A stretch of DNA of 64,000 bases from CAYTZH01 sp964442285 (GCA_964442285.1 CAYTZH010000007.1:62001-126000), one strand, 5' to 3'; shown: positions 51,063 through 59,661, numbered from the stretch's first letter. Notes: a model not told the origin generated them from the sequence alone. Translations and numbers: made by a program.

Positions 51063-52147
51063 TCCAGATCGCCGACCGTGAGCACGTGTCCCGCCGGCAG
51101 GTCGCGCCGGAAGCGGCGCTCCCCGAGGGACTCGACCTCGTCGGGTCCCACGCCGAAGCCCGGTCGCCGGAACAGGAGCTGGGCTTCGTCGAGCCGCTGA
51201 CCGGTCTTCACGGGAGCCTCCAGGTGGGCGCTGCGGCGGATGGCGCGTCGTCGCTGGCGTTCCTCCGGGTGGAGCACGCGCCGCGGCGAGCCGAGGGCGG
51301 CCTCCACCTGGCGGACGGTCTCCACGAACGCGGCCATGTCCGGCGGGTCCAGGGAGAACATGTGCTCGATGCTGCGGGTCGTGCGGTCCTCGGTGATCGT
51401 CTTCTCGACCAGGTCGGCTCCCAGCGCCACGGCGGCCACGTCCATCACCCAGCCCGGCGAGTGGTCCGAGAAGGCGATGGGATGGGGGAACATCCGCTTG
51501 AGCGTGGGGATCACGTTCAGGTTGATGCCCTCCAGGCGCGCGGGGTAGCCGGAGGGGCAGTGGTGGATGATCACGTCCTCGGCGCCTTCCTCGCAGACCA
51601 CCTCCACCGCCCGCTCGATCTCGCCGACGGTGGCGTTCCCCGTGTCGAGCTGCAGGCACATCCCGGTGCGCGCCGCGCGGCGCAGCAGCGGGAGGTGGTT
51701 CACGTCGGCCGAGGCGATCTTCACCGAGTGGCAACCGAGCTCGGCGAGGAAGTCGATCTCGTCCTCGAAGGCCACGGTGGCGAAGAACGCGAGCTTCAGC
51801 TCGTCGCAGCGGCGCTTCAGCTGTCGCCATTCCTCCGGCTCGAGGGCGCGCCGACGGAGCAGCTCGTAGAGGGGCTCGGTCACGGTCTCGGTCTTGCCGC
51901 TCTCGCGGTCGACGAGCACCTCGTACGACATGGGCTGCTGGCGGTCCGCCACCAGCCGCTCGGGATCCACCATCTGGAACTTCACCGCATCGGCGCCGGC
52001 CCGGGCCGCGAGGTCCACGAGGCGCAGGGCCGATTCGAGGCCGGAGTGGGTGGGCCCGGCCTCGAAGGTCACGAAGCACGGCTCGCCGGCTCCCACCCGA
52101 CGCTCCCCGAAGCGAACGCTCTGGGCCCAGCCTTGTCTCGTCGTCAT
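51059..52147 (-). CDS. NeuB-family nonulosonic acid synthase, divergent copy
   Basis: A 362-residue TIM barrel plus C-terminal SAF (antifreeze-like) domain (VGPDEVESLGERRFRRDLPAGHVLTVGDLE). It condenses PEP with a hexosamine to form a nine-carbon sugar. The metal/substrate segment SDHSPGWVMDVAAVALGADLVEKTI is kept, but the usual ExG-x-NH reads EAGPTH and the EKHF of relatives reads EKTI, so it differs from PseI at 56976-58046. ATG 52147 overlaps the downstream acetyltransferase stop (ATGA). It may make a different nonulosonate. Confidence 0.8.
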   Translation of the reverse strand: MTTRQGWAQSVRFGERRVGAGEPCFVTFEAGPTHSGLESALRLVDLAARAGADAVKFQMVDPERLVADRQQPMSYEVLVDRESGKTETVTEPLYELLRRRALEPEEWRQLKRRCDELKLAFFATVAFEDEIDFLAELGCHSVKIASADVNHLPLLRRAARTGMCLQLDTGNATVGEIERAVEVVCEEGAEDVIIHHCPSGYPARLEGINLNVIPTLKRMFPHPIAFSDHSPGWVMDVAAVALGADLVEKTITEDRTTRSIEHMFSLDPPDMAAFVETVRQVEAALGSPRRVLHPEERQRRRAIRRSAHLEAPVKTGQRLDEAQLLFRRPGFGVGPDEVESLGERRFRRDLPAGHVLTVGDLE

Positions 52148-52680
52148 CGCTCTCCCCCCAGGCGACCGAGCAGGACGCCGTCCACGAAGCGACCCTCGAA
52201 AGCGTAGTGAGCGGGCCGTCGCCCTTCCTCGACGAAGCCCGCGCGGAGGAAGGCGCGCCGGCAGCCTTCGTTCGGAGCGTAGCAACCGGCCGTGACCTTC
52301 CGCACGCCGAGTCGCTCGAAGGCCCAGTCCGACGCGCCGCGAACGACCTCCGACGCATAGCCGCAGCCCCAGCAGTCCTTGTCGCCGATCAGGATCCCGA
52401 GATCGACCCGGGCGTGGTGGGCGTCGACGGGACCGAGCTTCACGTTGCCGATGTGCCGATCCTCTTCGGGCAGGAAGATCCCGAACAGGACCGAGTCGCG
52501 GCTCGCATTGATCCGCTCTACGTAGTCCGCGAGGGAGTCGGCGTCGTGCGCGTTGAAGCGGGACTCGAGGTAGCGGGTGACTTCGGGGTCGTTCATCCAG
52601 CGCGCGTAGGGTCCACGGGCAGCCGCGGGCGCGAGGTTGCGCAGGAGCAGGCGAGCGGTCCGGAAGTCGGCGACGCGCAC
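52144..52680 (-). CDS. GNAT acetyltransferase (RimJ/RimL-like)
   Basis: A 178-residue GNAT enzyme. FRTARLLLRNL and the ARWMNDPEVTRYLESRF block are typical of the RimJ/RimL group that includes sugar 4- and 7-N-acetyltransferases. The acetyl-CoA loop is expected in DKDCWGCGYASEVV, unusual for its two Cys. It lies between hisF copy 2 and the NeuB-like gene, overlapping the latter by four bases, so it probably N-acetylates a nonulosonate precursor. The GTG at 52680 sits one base after the hisF copy 2 stop. Confidence 0.8.
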   Translation of the reverse strand: MRVADFRTARLLLRNLAPAAARGPYARWMNDPEVTRYLESRFNAHDADSLADYVERINASRDSVLFGIFLPEEDRHIGNVKLGPVDAHHARVDLGILIGDKDCWGCGYASEVVRGASDWAFERLGVRKVTAGCYAPNEGCRRAFLRAGFVEEGRRPAHYAFEGRFVDGVLLGRLGGER

Positions 52681-52681
52681 G

Positions 52682-53437
52682 TCAGATCCTCATGGCATGG
52701 CCCCGAGAGGCCAGGAAGCGCTGGATCTTCACCAGGTTGTTGTCCGAGAACACCAGCATGGTACCCACGGCGACGGCGTCGACCCCGGCGGCGTAGGCCG
52801 CGTCCAGGTGCTCCAGCGATCCGGCGCCACCCTCGAGGATCACCGGCACGGAGACCTTCTCCGTCACCTCCCGCGCGAGATCCAGGTCGAGGCCGCGACG
52901 CGTGCCCTCGCGGTCGACCGCCATCAGGCGGATCTCCCCGGCTCCGCGCTCGATCGCCTCGCGCAGCCACGCGCCGAGCTCCTGGCGGGCCGGGGTCTTC
53001 CGGCTGCGGTGATCCCACAGGCGGGCCGCGCCCCCCTCGCGCACGACGTCCACCCCGAGGACGATCGCCTGGGATCCGAACACGCGGGAGAGCCGCGTGA
53101 GCCGGTCGGGCTCGTCGAGCGCCGTGGTCGTCAGCATGAGCTTGTCCGCACCCGCCGCCATGCAGCGACGCGCGTCTTCGACGTCGCGGATTCCGCCACC
53201 CACGGTGAGGGGCATGAAGCACTCCGCCGCGACCCTTCGCACCGTCTCGAGGTCGGGCCCGCGGCCTTCGCGCGACGCATCCACGTCCAGGAGCAGCATC
53301 TCGTCGGCGCCCTGGGCATTGTGGGCGCGGGCGGTGGTGGCCGGGCTTCCGGCGTCCCGGGCGTCGGTGTAGCGCACGCCCTTGACCAGGCGACCCCCGC
53401 GGAGGAGCAGGCTCGGGATGAGGCGTCGGGTCAGCAT
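52682..53437 (-). CDS. HisF-like barrel of an amidotransferase system, copy 2
   Basis: A 251-residue HisF paralogue of normal length. The Asp11 position is Leu (PSLLLRGGRLVKG), as in copy 1, while the later Asp is kept (LGVDVV). It should act as an ammonia-delivery barrel for the copy 2 amidotransferase. It begins directly after the hisH copy 2 stop with no spacer. The two HisF copies are strongly diverged from one another, so they did not arise by a recent duplication. Confidence 0.85.
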   Translation of the reverse strand: MLTRRLIPSLLLRGGRLVKGVRYTDARDAGSPATTARAHNAQGADEMLLLDVDASREGRGPDLETVRRVAAECFMPLTVGGGIRDVEDARRCMAAGADKLMLTTTALDEPDRLTRLSRVFGSQAIVLGVDVVREGGAARLWDHRSRKTPARQELGAWLREAIERGAGEIRLMAVDREGTRRGLDLDLAREVTEKVSVPVILEGGAGSLEHLDAAYAAGVDAVAVGTMLVFSDNNLVKIQRFLASRGHAMRI

Positions 53438-54064
53438 TCAGGGGGACCAGTCGAGAAATGCGGCGAGCAGACGTTCGCCGACGAGCTGGCTCTTCTCCGG
53501 GTGGAACTGGGTGGCGAAGACGTTCTCCCAGAGCACCGCAGCGACGACCTGTGTCCCGTAGTCGGTGGTCGCCGCGACGGCATCGGCGCGGTCCGGCTGG
53601 AAGGCGAAAGAGTGCGCGAAGTAGAACCGGCGGCGGCGACCCACGCCGGCGAACAGCGGCTCTGCCGCGGGGGCCACGCCGATCTCGTTCCAGCCCATGT
53701 GGGGGACGCGCAGCGGCTCCGGCACCCGGTCCCGCAGCGCCACGACCGAGCCCGGGATCCATCCCAGGCCGGCGTGCTCCCCGAACTCGTGCAGGCGTTC
53801 GGCCAGCATCTGCATGCCCAGGCAGATGCCGAGGAAGGGGCGCCCTCGTCGGCGCACGGCCTCGTCCAGGGCTTCCTGCAGACCGTCGGCCCGGAGTCGC
53901 GCGAGCGCCTCACCGGCCGCGCCGACGCCGGGCAGGACCAGCCGGTCGGCCGCGAGCACGTCGTCGGGCTCCACCAGCAGCCGCGGCTCTTCACCGAGGG
54001 CCTCGAACGCCTTGCGCACCGACTCGAGATTGCCCGCGCCGTAGTCGACGATCCCGACCCGCAT
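53438..54064 (-). CDS. HisH-like glutamine amidotransferase, copy 2
   Basis: A 208-residue class I glutaminase with Cys in LGICLGMQ and His/Glu in TQFHPEKS. The oxyanion region is VLPGVGAAGEAL. It starts six bases after the copy 2 amidotransferase stop and abuts hisF copy 2, completing a three-gene module. Confidence 0.88.
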   Translation of the reverse strand: MRVGIVDYGAGNLESVRKAFEALGEEPRLLVEPDDVLAADRLVLPGVGAAGEALARLRADGLQEALDEAVRRRGRPFLGICLGMQMLAERLHEFGEHAGLGWIPGSVVALRDRVPEPLRVPHMGWNEIGVAPAAEPLFAGVGRRRRFYFAHSFAFQPDRADAVAATTDYGTQVVAAVLWENVFATQFHPEKSQLVGERLLAAFLDWSP

Positions 54065-54070
54065 GGACGA

Positions 54071-55267
54071 TCAGTCGTCTCCGGGCAGCAGGTCCTTCTG
54101 GGGATCGCCCGTGATGCGCGGCCAGAGATGATGATCCCAGGGCCGCTTCGTGGGCGCGCAGGATCGGCACTCCTCGCAGGTGGGCATGGTGTGGGGGGCG
54201 ACCACGTGGGGTTCGATCAGGCCCAGGAAGTCCTCCTCCGAGATCCCCAGGAACTCGAGAAAGAGATCGAGCGCATGAGGGCGCTTGCCGTCGTACTGCG
54301 CCACGAGTCGTTCGCCCAGGTCGCGGGAGAGGCGTCCGTTCCGGATGTCGATGGAGGCCAGGTGGGTGGTGCGCCCGAAGCCGCGCTTCAGGTACTTGAT
54401 GTAGTCCCGCACGCCCTGCATGAAGCACTCGATCTTCTCGTAGTCGTAGTCCGGCGGAATCCCCTCCACCTCGTCTCCGCGCCAGCCCAGCTCCCGCTTG
54501 ATGATCGCCACCTGCTTCTTGACGTCCCAGGGGATGTAGGAGCCGAGCAGGATCGAGCGGACCCGCGCCTTGCGGAGCTCGGCCGCGGGTGGGTAGGTGT
54601 ACGGCTTCAGGTCGCGCTCGGTGACGGGGTAGTCCGAGATGGTCTCGTCCAGCATCCCGATCATGTCCTCGGCGTTGATCCCCAGGTTCACGAAGCGGTT
54701 GAAGCGGCGCTCGTCCACCTCTTCCTCTTCGTCGTAGCTGTAGAAGGACGCGTACTCGCCCGTGGGCTCGCCCCACACCAGCAGGGGAACGTGCTGGCGG
54801 AGGGCCACCCACATCGGATAGGCGAAGATGCCGGTGTGGCAGTGCCAGCAGAAGTCGCCGCGGCGCCGAAGCGACTCGAACATCAGCTTGCGGACCACCT
54901 GCCAGTTCGGCGTGAAGTGGTGCACGTCCACGCCCAGCAAGCGGAAGGTCCGGAGGGCATTGTCCTGGAGTCGGGGGCGCAGGAAGCCGTGGTCGAACCG
55001 CACCACCAGGGGCTTCAGGCGCTTGACCTTCACCAGGTACCAGAGCGTGAAGGTGCTGTCCTTGCCACCGGAGAAGGGGACGATGCAGTCGTAGTCGAAA
55101 CGGCCGCGGTGCGCCTCGAGGAAGCGGTCGAGCTCCTGCCCGCGGGCTTCCCAGTCGATCTGGCTGTGCTTGTAGTCGATCTGTCGGCAGACCGAGCAGA
55201 CGCCCTCCTCGTCGAAGGTCAGCGACTCGGCCGTCTCCGGCATGACGCAGCGCTGGCAGTACTTCAT
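54071..55267 (-). CDS. N-acetyl sugar amidotransferase (WbpG/PseA-type), copy 2
   Basis: A 398-residue ATP-pyrophosphatase-type amidotransferase. It has the Cys pairs YCQRC and CSVC, the PP-loop FSGGKDSTF and the WHCHTG segment, and is the first gene of the eight-gene minus-strand unit. Unlike copy 1, it ends with a CxxCxxC cluster (TCEECRSC, about residue 367) that may bind another zinc. ATG 55267 places the first Cys at residue 4, as in the family. It is expected to add an amidino nitrogen to an N-acyl group of a nonulosonic acid or precursor. Confidence 0.88.
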   Translation of the reverse strand: MKYCQRCVMPETAESLTFDEEGVCSVCRQIDYKHSQIDWEARGQELDRFLEAHRGRFDYDCIVPFSGGKDSTFTLWYLVKVKRLKPLVVRFDHGFLRPRLQDNALRTFRLLGVDVHHFTPNWQVVRKLMFESLRRRGDFCWHCHTGIFAYPMWVALRQHVPLLVWGEPTGEYASFYSYDEEEEVDERRFNRFVNLGINAEDMIGMLDETISDYPVTERDLKPYTYPPAAELRKARVRSILLGSYIPWDVKKQVAIIKRELGWRGDEVEGIPPDYDYEKIECFMQGVRDYIKYLKRGFGRTTHLASIDIRNGRLSRDLGERLVAQYDGKRPHALDLFLEFLGISEEDFLGLIEPHVVAPHTMPTCEECRSCAPTKRPWDHHLWPRITGDPQKDLLPGDD

Positions 55268-55418
55268 CGGTGGCGAATCCTCACGCAACTCGCCGTGTTC
55301 CTAGCAGAAAGCCTCCCGGCAGGCATCCGGGCGGGCGTGGGGTGGGATCGGCCCACATTCTGGCAACGGGCCCGAGGGCCGAGTATCGTCGCGTCCCCAA
55401 TGGGCCTCCGGGGGGGTC

Positions 55419-56960
55419 GTGCGGACGTTCGTGTTCTTCGCTCCGAACTTTCTGGAGCTCCCTCTGGCCATCGCCCAGGAGCTGCGGCGCCGGGATCCGG
55501 CCCACAGCTTCTGGGGCTGGGTCGCCGGCTCCCAGACCACCTTGCGCCGGATCCGGGCCCGGGAGGAGCTGGGCATCGCCCCCCTCGAGTCCGTCGAGCC
55601 GCTCGAGCGGTCCTGGCTGGAACAGCCCTGGGACGCCAAGGGATTGGCCGAGCTCGAGGCGCGGCTGCGGCCCGGGGCCTTGCGCCGGGTGGTCGTCGCC
55701 GACCGCCAGGTGGGCTCCGGCCTGGTTTCGGGAGCCGTCCTGCCCACCACCTCCCTCGCATCGCGCTGCCGCGACGCCGAAGTGGTGCGCCGCTACGTCC
55801 ACGGCCTGCTGTGCGCGCTCTTCGACTCCTTCGAGCGCGACCGTCCGGATCTGGTCTTCGTCCACGGGGTGGCGGGCGCCACGGCATTGGGCCTCTCCGA
55901 GGTGACGGACGCCCTGGGAATCCCCTTGATCCGCGTGAACCACACCCGTGTGGGGGACCGGCAGCTGCTGGACGACAGCCCGACGGCGCGCCTGGCGCCG
56001 GTGAGGCGCGCGTTCGAACGGGGCCTTCGGAATCCGCAGCTCCTGGCGGCGCACCGCGCCCAAGCGCGGGAGTTCCTGCGCGGATTCCGGGACAAGCCCT
56101 CGACGGTGGGCTACGCGCAATGGTCGGCCCGGCGCCATCTGGAGTCCCTGTCCGGCCGCTCGATCCTGGCCGACGTGCGCAAGGAGCTGCGCGAGATGCG
56201 CAAGGCGGGATTCCGGAACGAAGCCCGGTACCTGCGGATCCTGACGCCGCGGGAGCGGCTGCGGCATCGCTTGCGGGTCGCCTTCTCGGCCCGCAGCCTG
56301 ATCCGACGCGGTCCCTTTCCGCCTCCGGGTGAGCTCCCCTCGCGGCCCTTTGCCTACTTCCCCCTGCACTTCGACCCCGAGTCCTCCACCATGGTCCAGG
56401 CCCCGATGCACACCGACCAGCTCGCCGTGGTGGAGGCCCTGGCCAAGAGCCTGCCCCTGGGCATGGACCTCGTGGTGAAGGAGCACGTCCCCATGCTCGG
56501 CACCCGGCCGGCGGGCTACTACGAGCGGCTGGCGCGGATGCCCGGGGTGATCCTCGCCTCGCCCTTCGAGCCGAGCCTCGATCTCATCCGCCGGGCCCAG
56601 CTCACCTGCACCATTACCGGCACCGCGGGATGGGAGGCGCTCCTGCTGGGGCGGCCCGTCCTCGTCGTCGGGGACCTCCCCTACCTGGACATCGGCGAGG
56701 GCGCCATCCAGTGCCAGGACCTCTCCAGGCTTCCGGACGTGGTCCCCGAGGCGTTGGCGCTGGCGCCCGCAAACGAAGACAAGGTCGAGCTCTACCTGGC
56801 GGCGCTGTTCGCCGAATCGTTCGAGATGCCCATCGAGCTGTTCGAGGGCAAGCCGTCACGGGACGAGGTGGAGAGCGCTGCGCAGACCGTGTCGACCATC
56901 GCCGACCAACTGCTCGCCCGGTACCGGGAGCTGCGCGAGAGCTCGCCCGCCGGATCCTAG
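55419..56960 (+). CDS. Capsule polysaccharide biosynthesis (KpsS/LipB-type) protein
   Basis: A 513-residue protein without membrane segments. Its second half has FAYFPLHFDPESST, VVKEHVPMLGTRP, YYERLARMPGVILASP and TITGTAGWEALLLGRPVLV. These match capsule-type retaining glycosyltransferases (KpsS/LipB-like, Kdo or nonulosonate transferases). It may transfer the CMP-activated nonulosonic acid onto the glycan; this is inference. GTG 55419 follows a G-run. It converges with pseI, leaving 15 bases between stops. Confidence 0.7.
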   Translation: MRTFVFFAPNFLELPLAIAQELRRRDPAHSFWGWVAGSQTTLRRIRAREELGIAPLESVEPLERSWLEQPWDAKGLAELEARLRPGALRRVVVADRQVGSGLVSGAVLPTTSLASRCRDAEVVRRYVHGLLCALFDSFERDRPDLVFVHGVAGATALGLSEVTDALGIPLIRVNHTRVGDRQLLDDSPTARLAPVRRAFERGLRNPQLLAAHRAQAREFLRGFRDKPSTVGYAQWSARRHLESLSGRSILADVRKELREMRKAGFRNEARYLRILTPRERLRHRLRVAFSARSLIRRGPFPPPGELPSRPFAYFPLHFDPESSTMVQAPMHTDQLAVVEALAKSLPLGMDLVVKEHVPMLGTRPAGYYERLARMPGVILASPFEPSLDLIRRAQLTCTITGTAGWEALLLGRPVLVVGDLPYLDIGEGAIQCQDLSRLPDVVPEALALAPANEDKVELYLAALFAESFEMPIELFEGKPSRDEVESAAQTVSTIADQLLARYRELRESSPAGS

Positions 56961-56975
56961 TGCCCGTACGAGCGC

Positions 56976-58046
56976 CTACTCGATCAGATCCCAGGCCAGG
57001 GGCATGCCGCGCTCGAGATCGCAGCGGGCCCGGCGTCCCAGCACCTCGCCCAGGTGCTTCGGGGCGAGGCCGTCCGCCGGGCGGATCACCCGCAGGTTCT
57101 CTCGGGTCAGGACCTCGCCGGCGGCGACGTCGCGCACCACGAAGATCGAGCGCCGGAAGGCGCGGCTGGCGGCCTCGCGGGCGCTCGGCGCGTAGCGCGG
57201 CTCGCCCAGCGCCCGCTCGGTGGTGCGCACCGCCTGGACCAGGGCGCGGAGCTCGTCGGGCTCCATGGAGAAGGCGCTGTCCGGGCCCTCGACCTCGCGG
57301 GAGAGGGTGAAGTGCTTCTCCACGATGCAGGCGCCGAGGGCGACCGCCGCCACGGCCACGTCGTGTCCCAGGGTGTGGTCCGAGAGGCCGACCGGCACGC
57401 CGAAGCGCTGGACCAGGTCCGGAATCGTGCGCAGGTTCATCTCCTCGGGCGGGGCGGGGTAGGCGCTGGTGCACTGGAGCAGCGCCACCTCGCGGGCGCC
57501 GGCGGCGCGCAGGGTGTCGAGCGCCTCGCGGATCTCCTCCCGGCTGGCCATGCCCGTGGAGGCGATCACCGGCCGACCCGTGCGGCCGATCCGCTCGAGC
57601 AGCGGCAGGTCCACCAGCTCGAAGGACGCCACCTTGTGGGCCGGCACGTCGAGCTTCTCCAGGAAGTCGACGGCGGTCTCGTCGAAGGGGGAGGAGAAGC
57701 AGTCCAGGCCCAGGCTCGCGGCGAGCTGCATCAGCCGCGGATGCCAGTCCCAGGGCGTCATCGCCCGGCGGTAGAGGTCGTAGAGGGTGGCGCCGTCCCA
57801 CAGGGTGCCCCCCTTCACCCGGAAGGGCTCGGCGTCGCAGTCCAGGGTCATGGTGTCGGGGGAGTAGGTCTGCAGCTTGACCGCGTCGGCCCCCGCCTCG
57901 GCGGCAGCCGTCACCAGGCGGGCCGCCTCGTCGTAGTCGCCGTGGTGGTTGGCCGAGAGCTCGGCCACGACGTAGACGGGCCGGCCCGCGCCGATGGCGC
58001 GTCCGGCGATCTGGATCTCGGCGTCCGGGTGGCGCGGATTCGTCAT
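56976..58046 (-). CDS. pseI: Pseudaminic acid synthase PseI
   Basis: A 356-residue NeuB-family enzyme with a C-terminal SAF domain. VYVVAELSANHHGDYDEA and VKLQTYSPDTMTLDC are close to the PseI signature, and SDHTLGHDVAVAAVALGACIVEKHFTL with GPDSAFS are complete. It condenses PEP with 2,4-diacetamido-2,4,6-trideoxy-L-altrose to form pseudaminic acid. ATG 58046 lies in the second (gene-proximal) copy of a 34-base tandem duplication that also duplicates the ribosome-binding site and first codons; the distal ATG (58080) is out of frame. Confidence 0.88.
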   Translation of the reverse strand: MTNPRHPDAEIQIAGRAIGAGRPVYVVAELSANHHGDYDEAARLVTAAAEAGADAVKLQTYSPDTMTLDCDAEPFRVKGGTLWDGATLYDLYRRAMTPWDWHPRLMQLAASLGLDCFSSPFDETAVDFLEKLDVPAHKVASFELVDLPLLERIGRTGRPVIASTGMASREEIREALDTLRAAGAREVALLQCTSAYPAPPEEMNLRTIPDLVQRFGVPVGLSDHTLGHDVAVAAVALGACIVEKHFTLSREVEGPDSAFSMEPDELRALVQAVRTTERALGEPRYAPSAREAASRAFRRSIFVVRDVAAGEVLTRENLRVIRPADGLAPKHLGEVLGRRARCDLERGMPLAWDLIE

Positions 58047-58094
58047 GGGGCTCCGCCTCCGGGTGGCGCGGATTCGTCATGGGGCTCCGCCTCC
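58027..58094 (-). repeat. 34-bp tandem duplication covering the pseI initiation region
   Basis: Bases 58027-58060 and 58061-58094 are identical. Each copy carries GGAGGCGGAG-type ribosome-binding sequence, ATG and the first codons (MTNPRHP). Because 34 is not a multiple of three, the distal ATG reads into a different frame and overlaps pseI. Confidence 0.95.
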
Positions 58095-58137
58095 GAGGAT
58101 ACGGCAGTGGGGCGCCGGCCGGCGACAGCGGCGGGGC

Positions 58138-59661
58138 TCAGGGGGAGCCGGTCTCCTCCGGCGGCGCCGGGGTGTCCACGTACAGCGCCGACGCGGCGTC
58201 GGCGGGTACGAGCTCGCCCGGCACCGCCTGGTAGATCGACAGATAGCCGAAGCGGACCTCGTTCAGGAGGCGGACCCGCCCCTCGATGCCGGCCTTGCGC
58301 AGCAGCCTCGGGAGCTTCGTCGCGAGCTCGGTGTTTCCCACCATGATGTAGAGCTCTCCGTGCGCGGCCCGGGAGAGCAGCTCCGCTGGCTCCGGGGTGT
58401 CCTCGGCGCGCGCCCGGACCAGGAGCTTGACCCCCGAGCGTCGTTGGTAGTACTCGGTCTCCGCCCGCTTGTCGGCCAGGAACACCGCCTCGGGCCGCTC
58501 CCGCTTGCGCGCCGCCACCCACCGCAGGAGCCGGGTCGGGTGGTTCCGGTGCACGTAGTAGGGCGCGTAGAAGCTCTTGATCTTCGCGTCGCCGTACTCG
58601 GCCCGATCCCGACGCCGGTCGTCCACCTCCCGGGCCACCGCCGTGGCCGCCAGGACCAGCGCCAGCAGCAGGGAGCCGGCCGGGCCCCGGAGCGCGGTGG
58701 CCGTCGGCAGCAGCCGCTCGCCCAGCCGTTCGAGCCCCCGCGCGGCGAGCAGGGCCAGGGCCAGCCAGACCCCGGGGACCAGCCCGAAGAAGGCGCGGCC
58801 ATAGGTGGCGACGCCGAGGGCGATGGCCGCTGGGGCTGCGCCGAGGAGCACGCTCACCCAGAGCCACAGGGAGCGATCGGATCGCTCTCCACGGCGGGCG
58901 GGCCACAGCCCGATCGCCACGAAGGGCAGGAGCCACCACCAGTCGCGCAGCAGGCCTTCGGCCAGGCCGGCGAGCACGAGCAGCCGCGCCGAGCCGCCGT
59001 AGGTCTGGGCGTGGGCGAGAAGGGCGTCGGCGGAGGGCAGGTAGATCAGCAGGCCCAGAGCGGGGCTCGCGCACAGACCCAGGGCCTGCAGCAGCCGGCG
59101 CGGGGACGCGCCCGCGAGCAGGCGCTCTCCGAGGTGGAGGGAGGCCAGGACGCCGAAGACCATGCTGTTGGTGGGCAGCACCCCGGGAGCGACGACCGCC
59201 AGCCCGATGAAGCTCCAGGCCCAGCGGGCGCGACCGTCCTCGCACAGGCGCACGATCAGGTAGAGCCCGGCCGCGGCCAGGAGGCCGGTGAAGGCGTAGC
59301 CGCGGAGCTGGTAGCCGTAGACGAAATAGACGTGGGACAGCCCGAAGAGGCCGGCGGCCAGCAGCCCCACCAGGGCCCCGCCGCGCCGGCGCGCCGCCGC
59401 AAACAGGAACAGCACGGCCAGCAGGGAGCAGGCGGCGGACAGGGCCCGCATCAGCGGGACCGGCGTGGCGTAGCCGCCGAACAGGTGGAAGACGGGCCAC
59501 AGGGTGGCGTTGTAGAGGATGTGGTTGTTCGGGCGGTCGTAGTTGGTCAGGACGTGGAGGAACCCTCTCGACAACCAGCGATTGAGGGTCCAGGCCTCGT
59601 CGTACCAGAGGTCCTTCTGCAGGTAGCCGGCGAGAATCGCGGCCGAGGTGAGCAGCACCAC
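58138..59661 (-). CDS. Integral membrane glycosyltransferase-like protein (GT-C / GT39 type)
   Basis: A 507-residue membrane protein with about ten hydrophobic helices. After helix 1 comes DLWYDEAWTLN, the loop acidic motif of GT-C enzymes such as ArnT and PMT-like transferases, then NHILYN. The C-terminal third is soluble and probably periplasmic. It would transfer sugar from a polyprenyl-phosphate donor. The first standard start is GTG 59661, directly at helix 1, so the N-terminus may be longer (CTG 59754). An in-frame TGA at 59764-59766 separates it from a 30-codon ATG reading frame (59856). Confidence 0.7.
   Translation of the reverse strand: MVLLTSAAILAGYLQKDLWYDEAWTLNRWLSRGFLHVLTNYDRPNNHILYNATLWPVFHLFGGYATPVPLMRALSAACSLLAVLFLFAAARRRGGALVGLLAAGLFGLSHVYFVYGYQLRGYAFTGLLAAAGLYLIVRLCEDGRARWAWSFIGLAVVAPGVLPTNSMVFGVLASLHLGERLLAGASPRRLLQALGLCASPALGLLIYLPSADALLAHAQTYGGSARLLVLAGLAEGLLRDWWWLLPFVAIGLWPARRGERSDRSLWLWVSVLLGAAPAAIALGVATYGRAFFGLVPGVWLALALLAARGLERLGERLLPTATALRGPAGSLLLALVLAATAVAREVDDRRRDRAEYGDAKIKSFYAPYYVHRNHPTRLLRWVAARKRERPEAVFLADKRAETEYYQRRSGVKLLVRARAEDTPEPAELLSRAAHGELYIMVGNTELATKLPRLLRKAGIEGRVRLLNEVRFGYLSIYQAVPGELVPADAASALYVDTPAPPEETGSP

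Noticed and set aside
48929..54064. Histidine biosynthesis (hisF/hisH) genes
   Set aside because: Both HisF copies lack the catalytic Asp11, no other his genes are present, and each pair sits next to an N-acetyl sugar amidotransferase.
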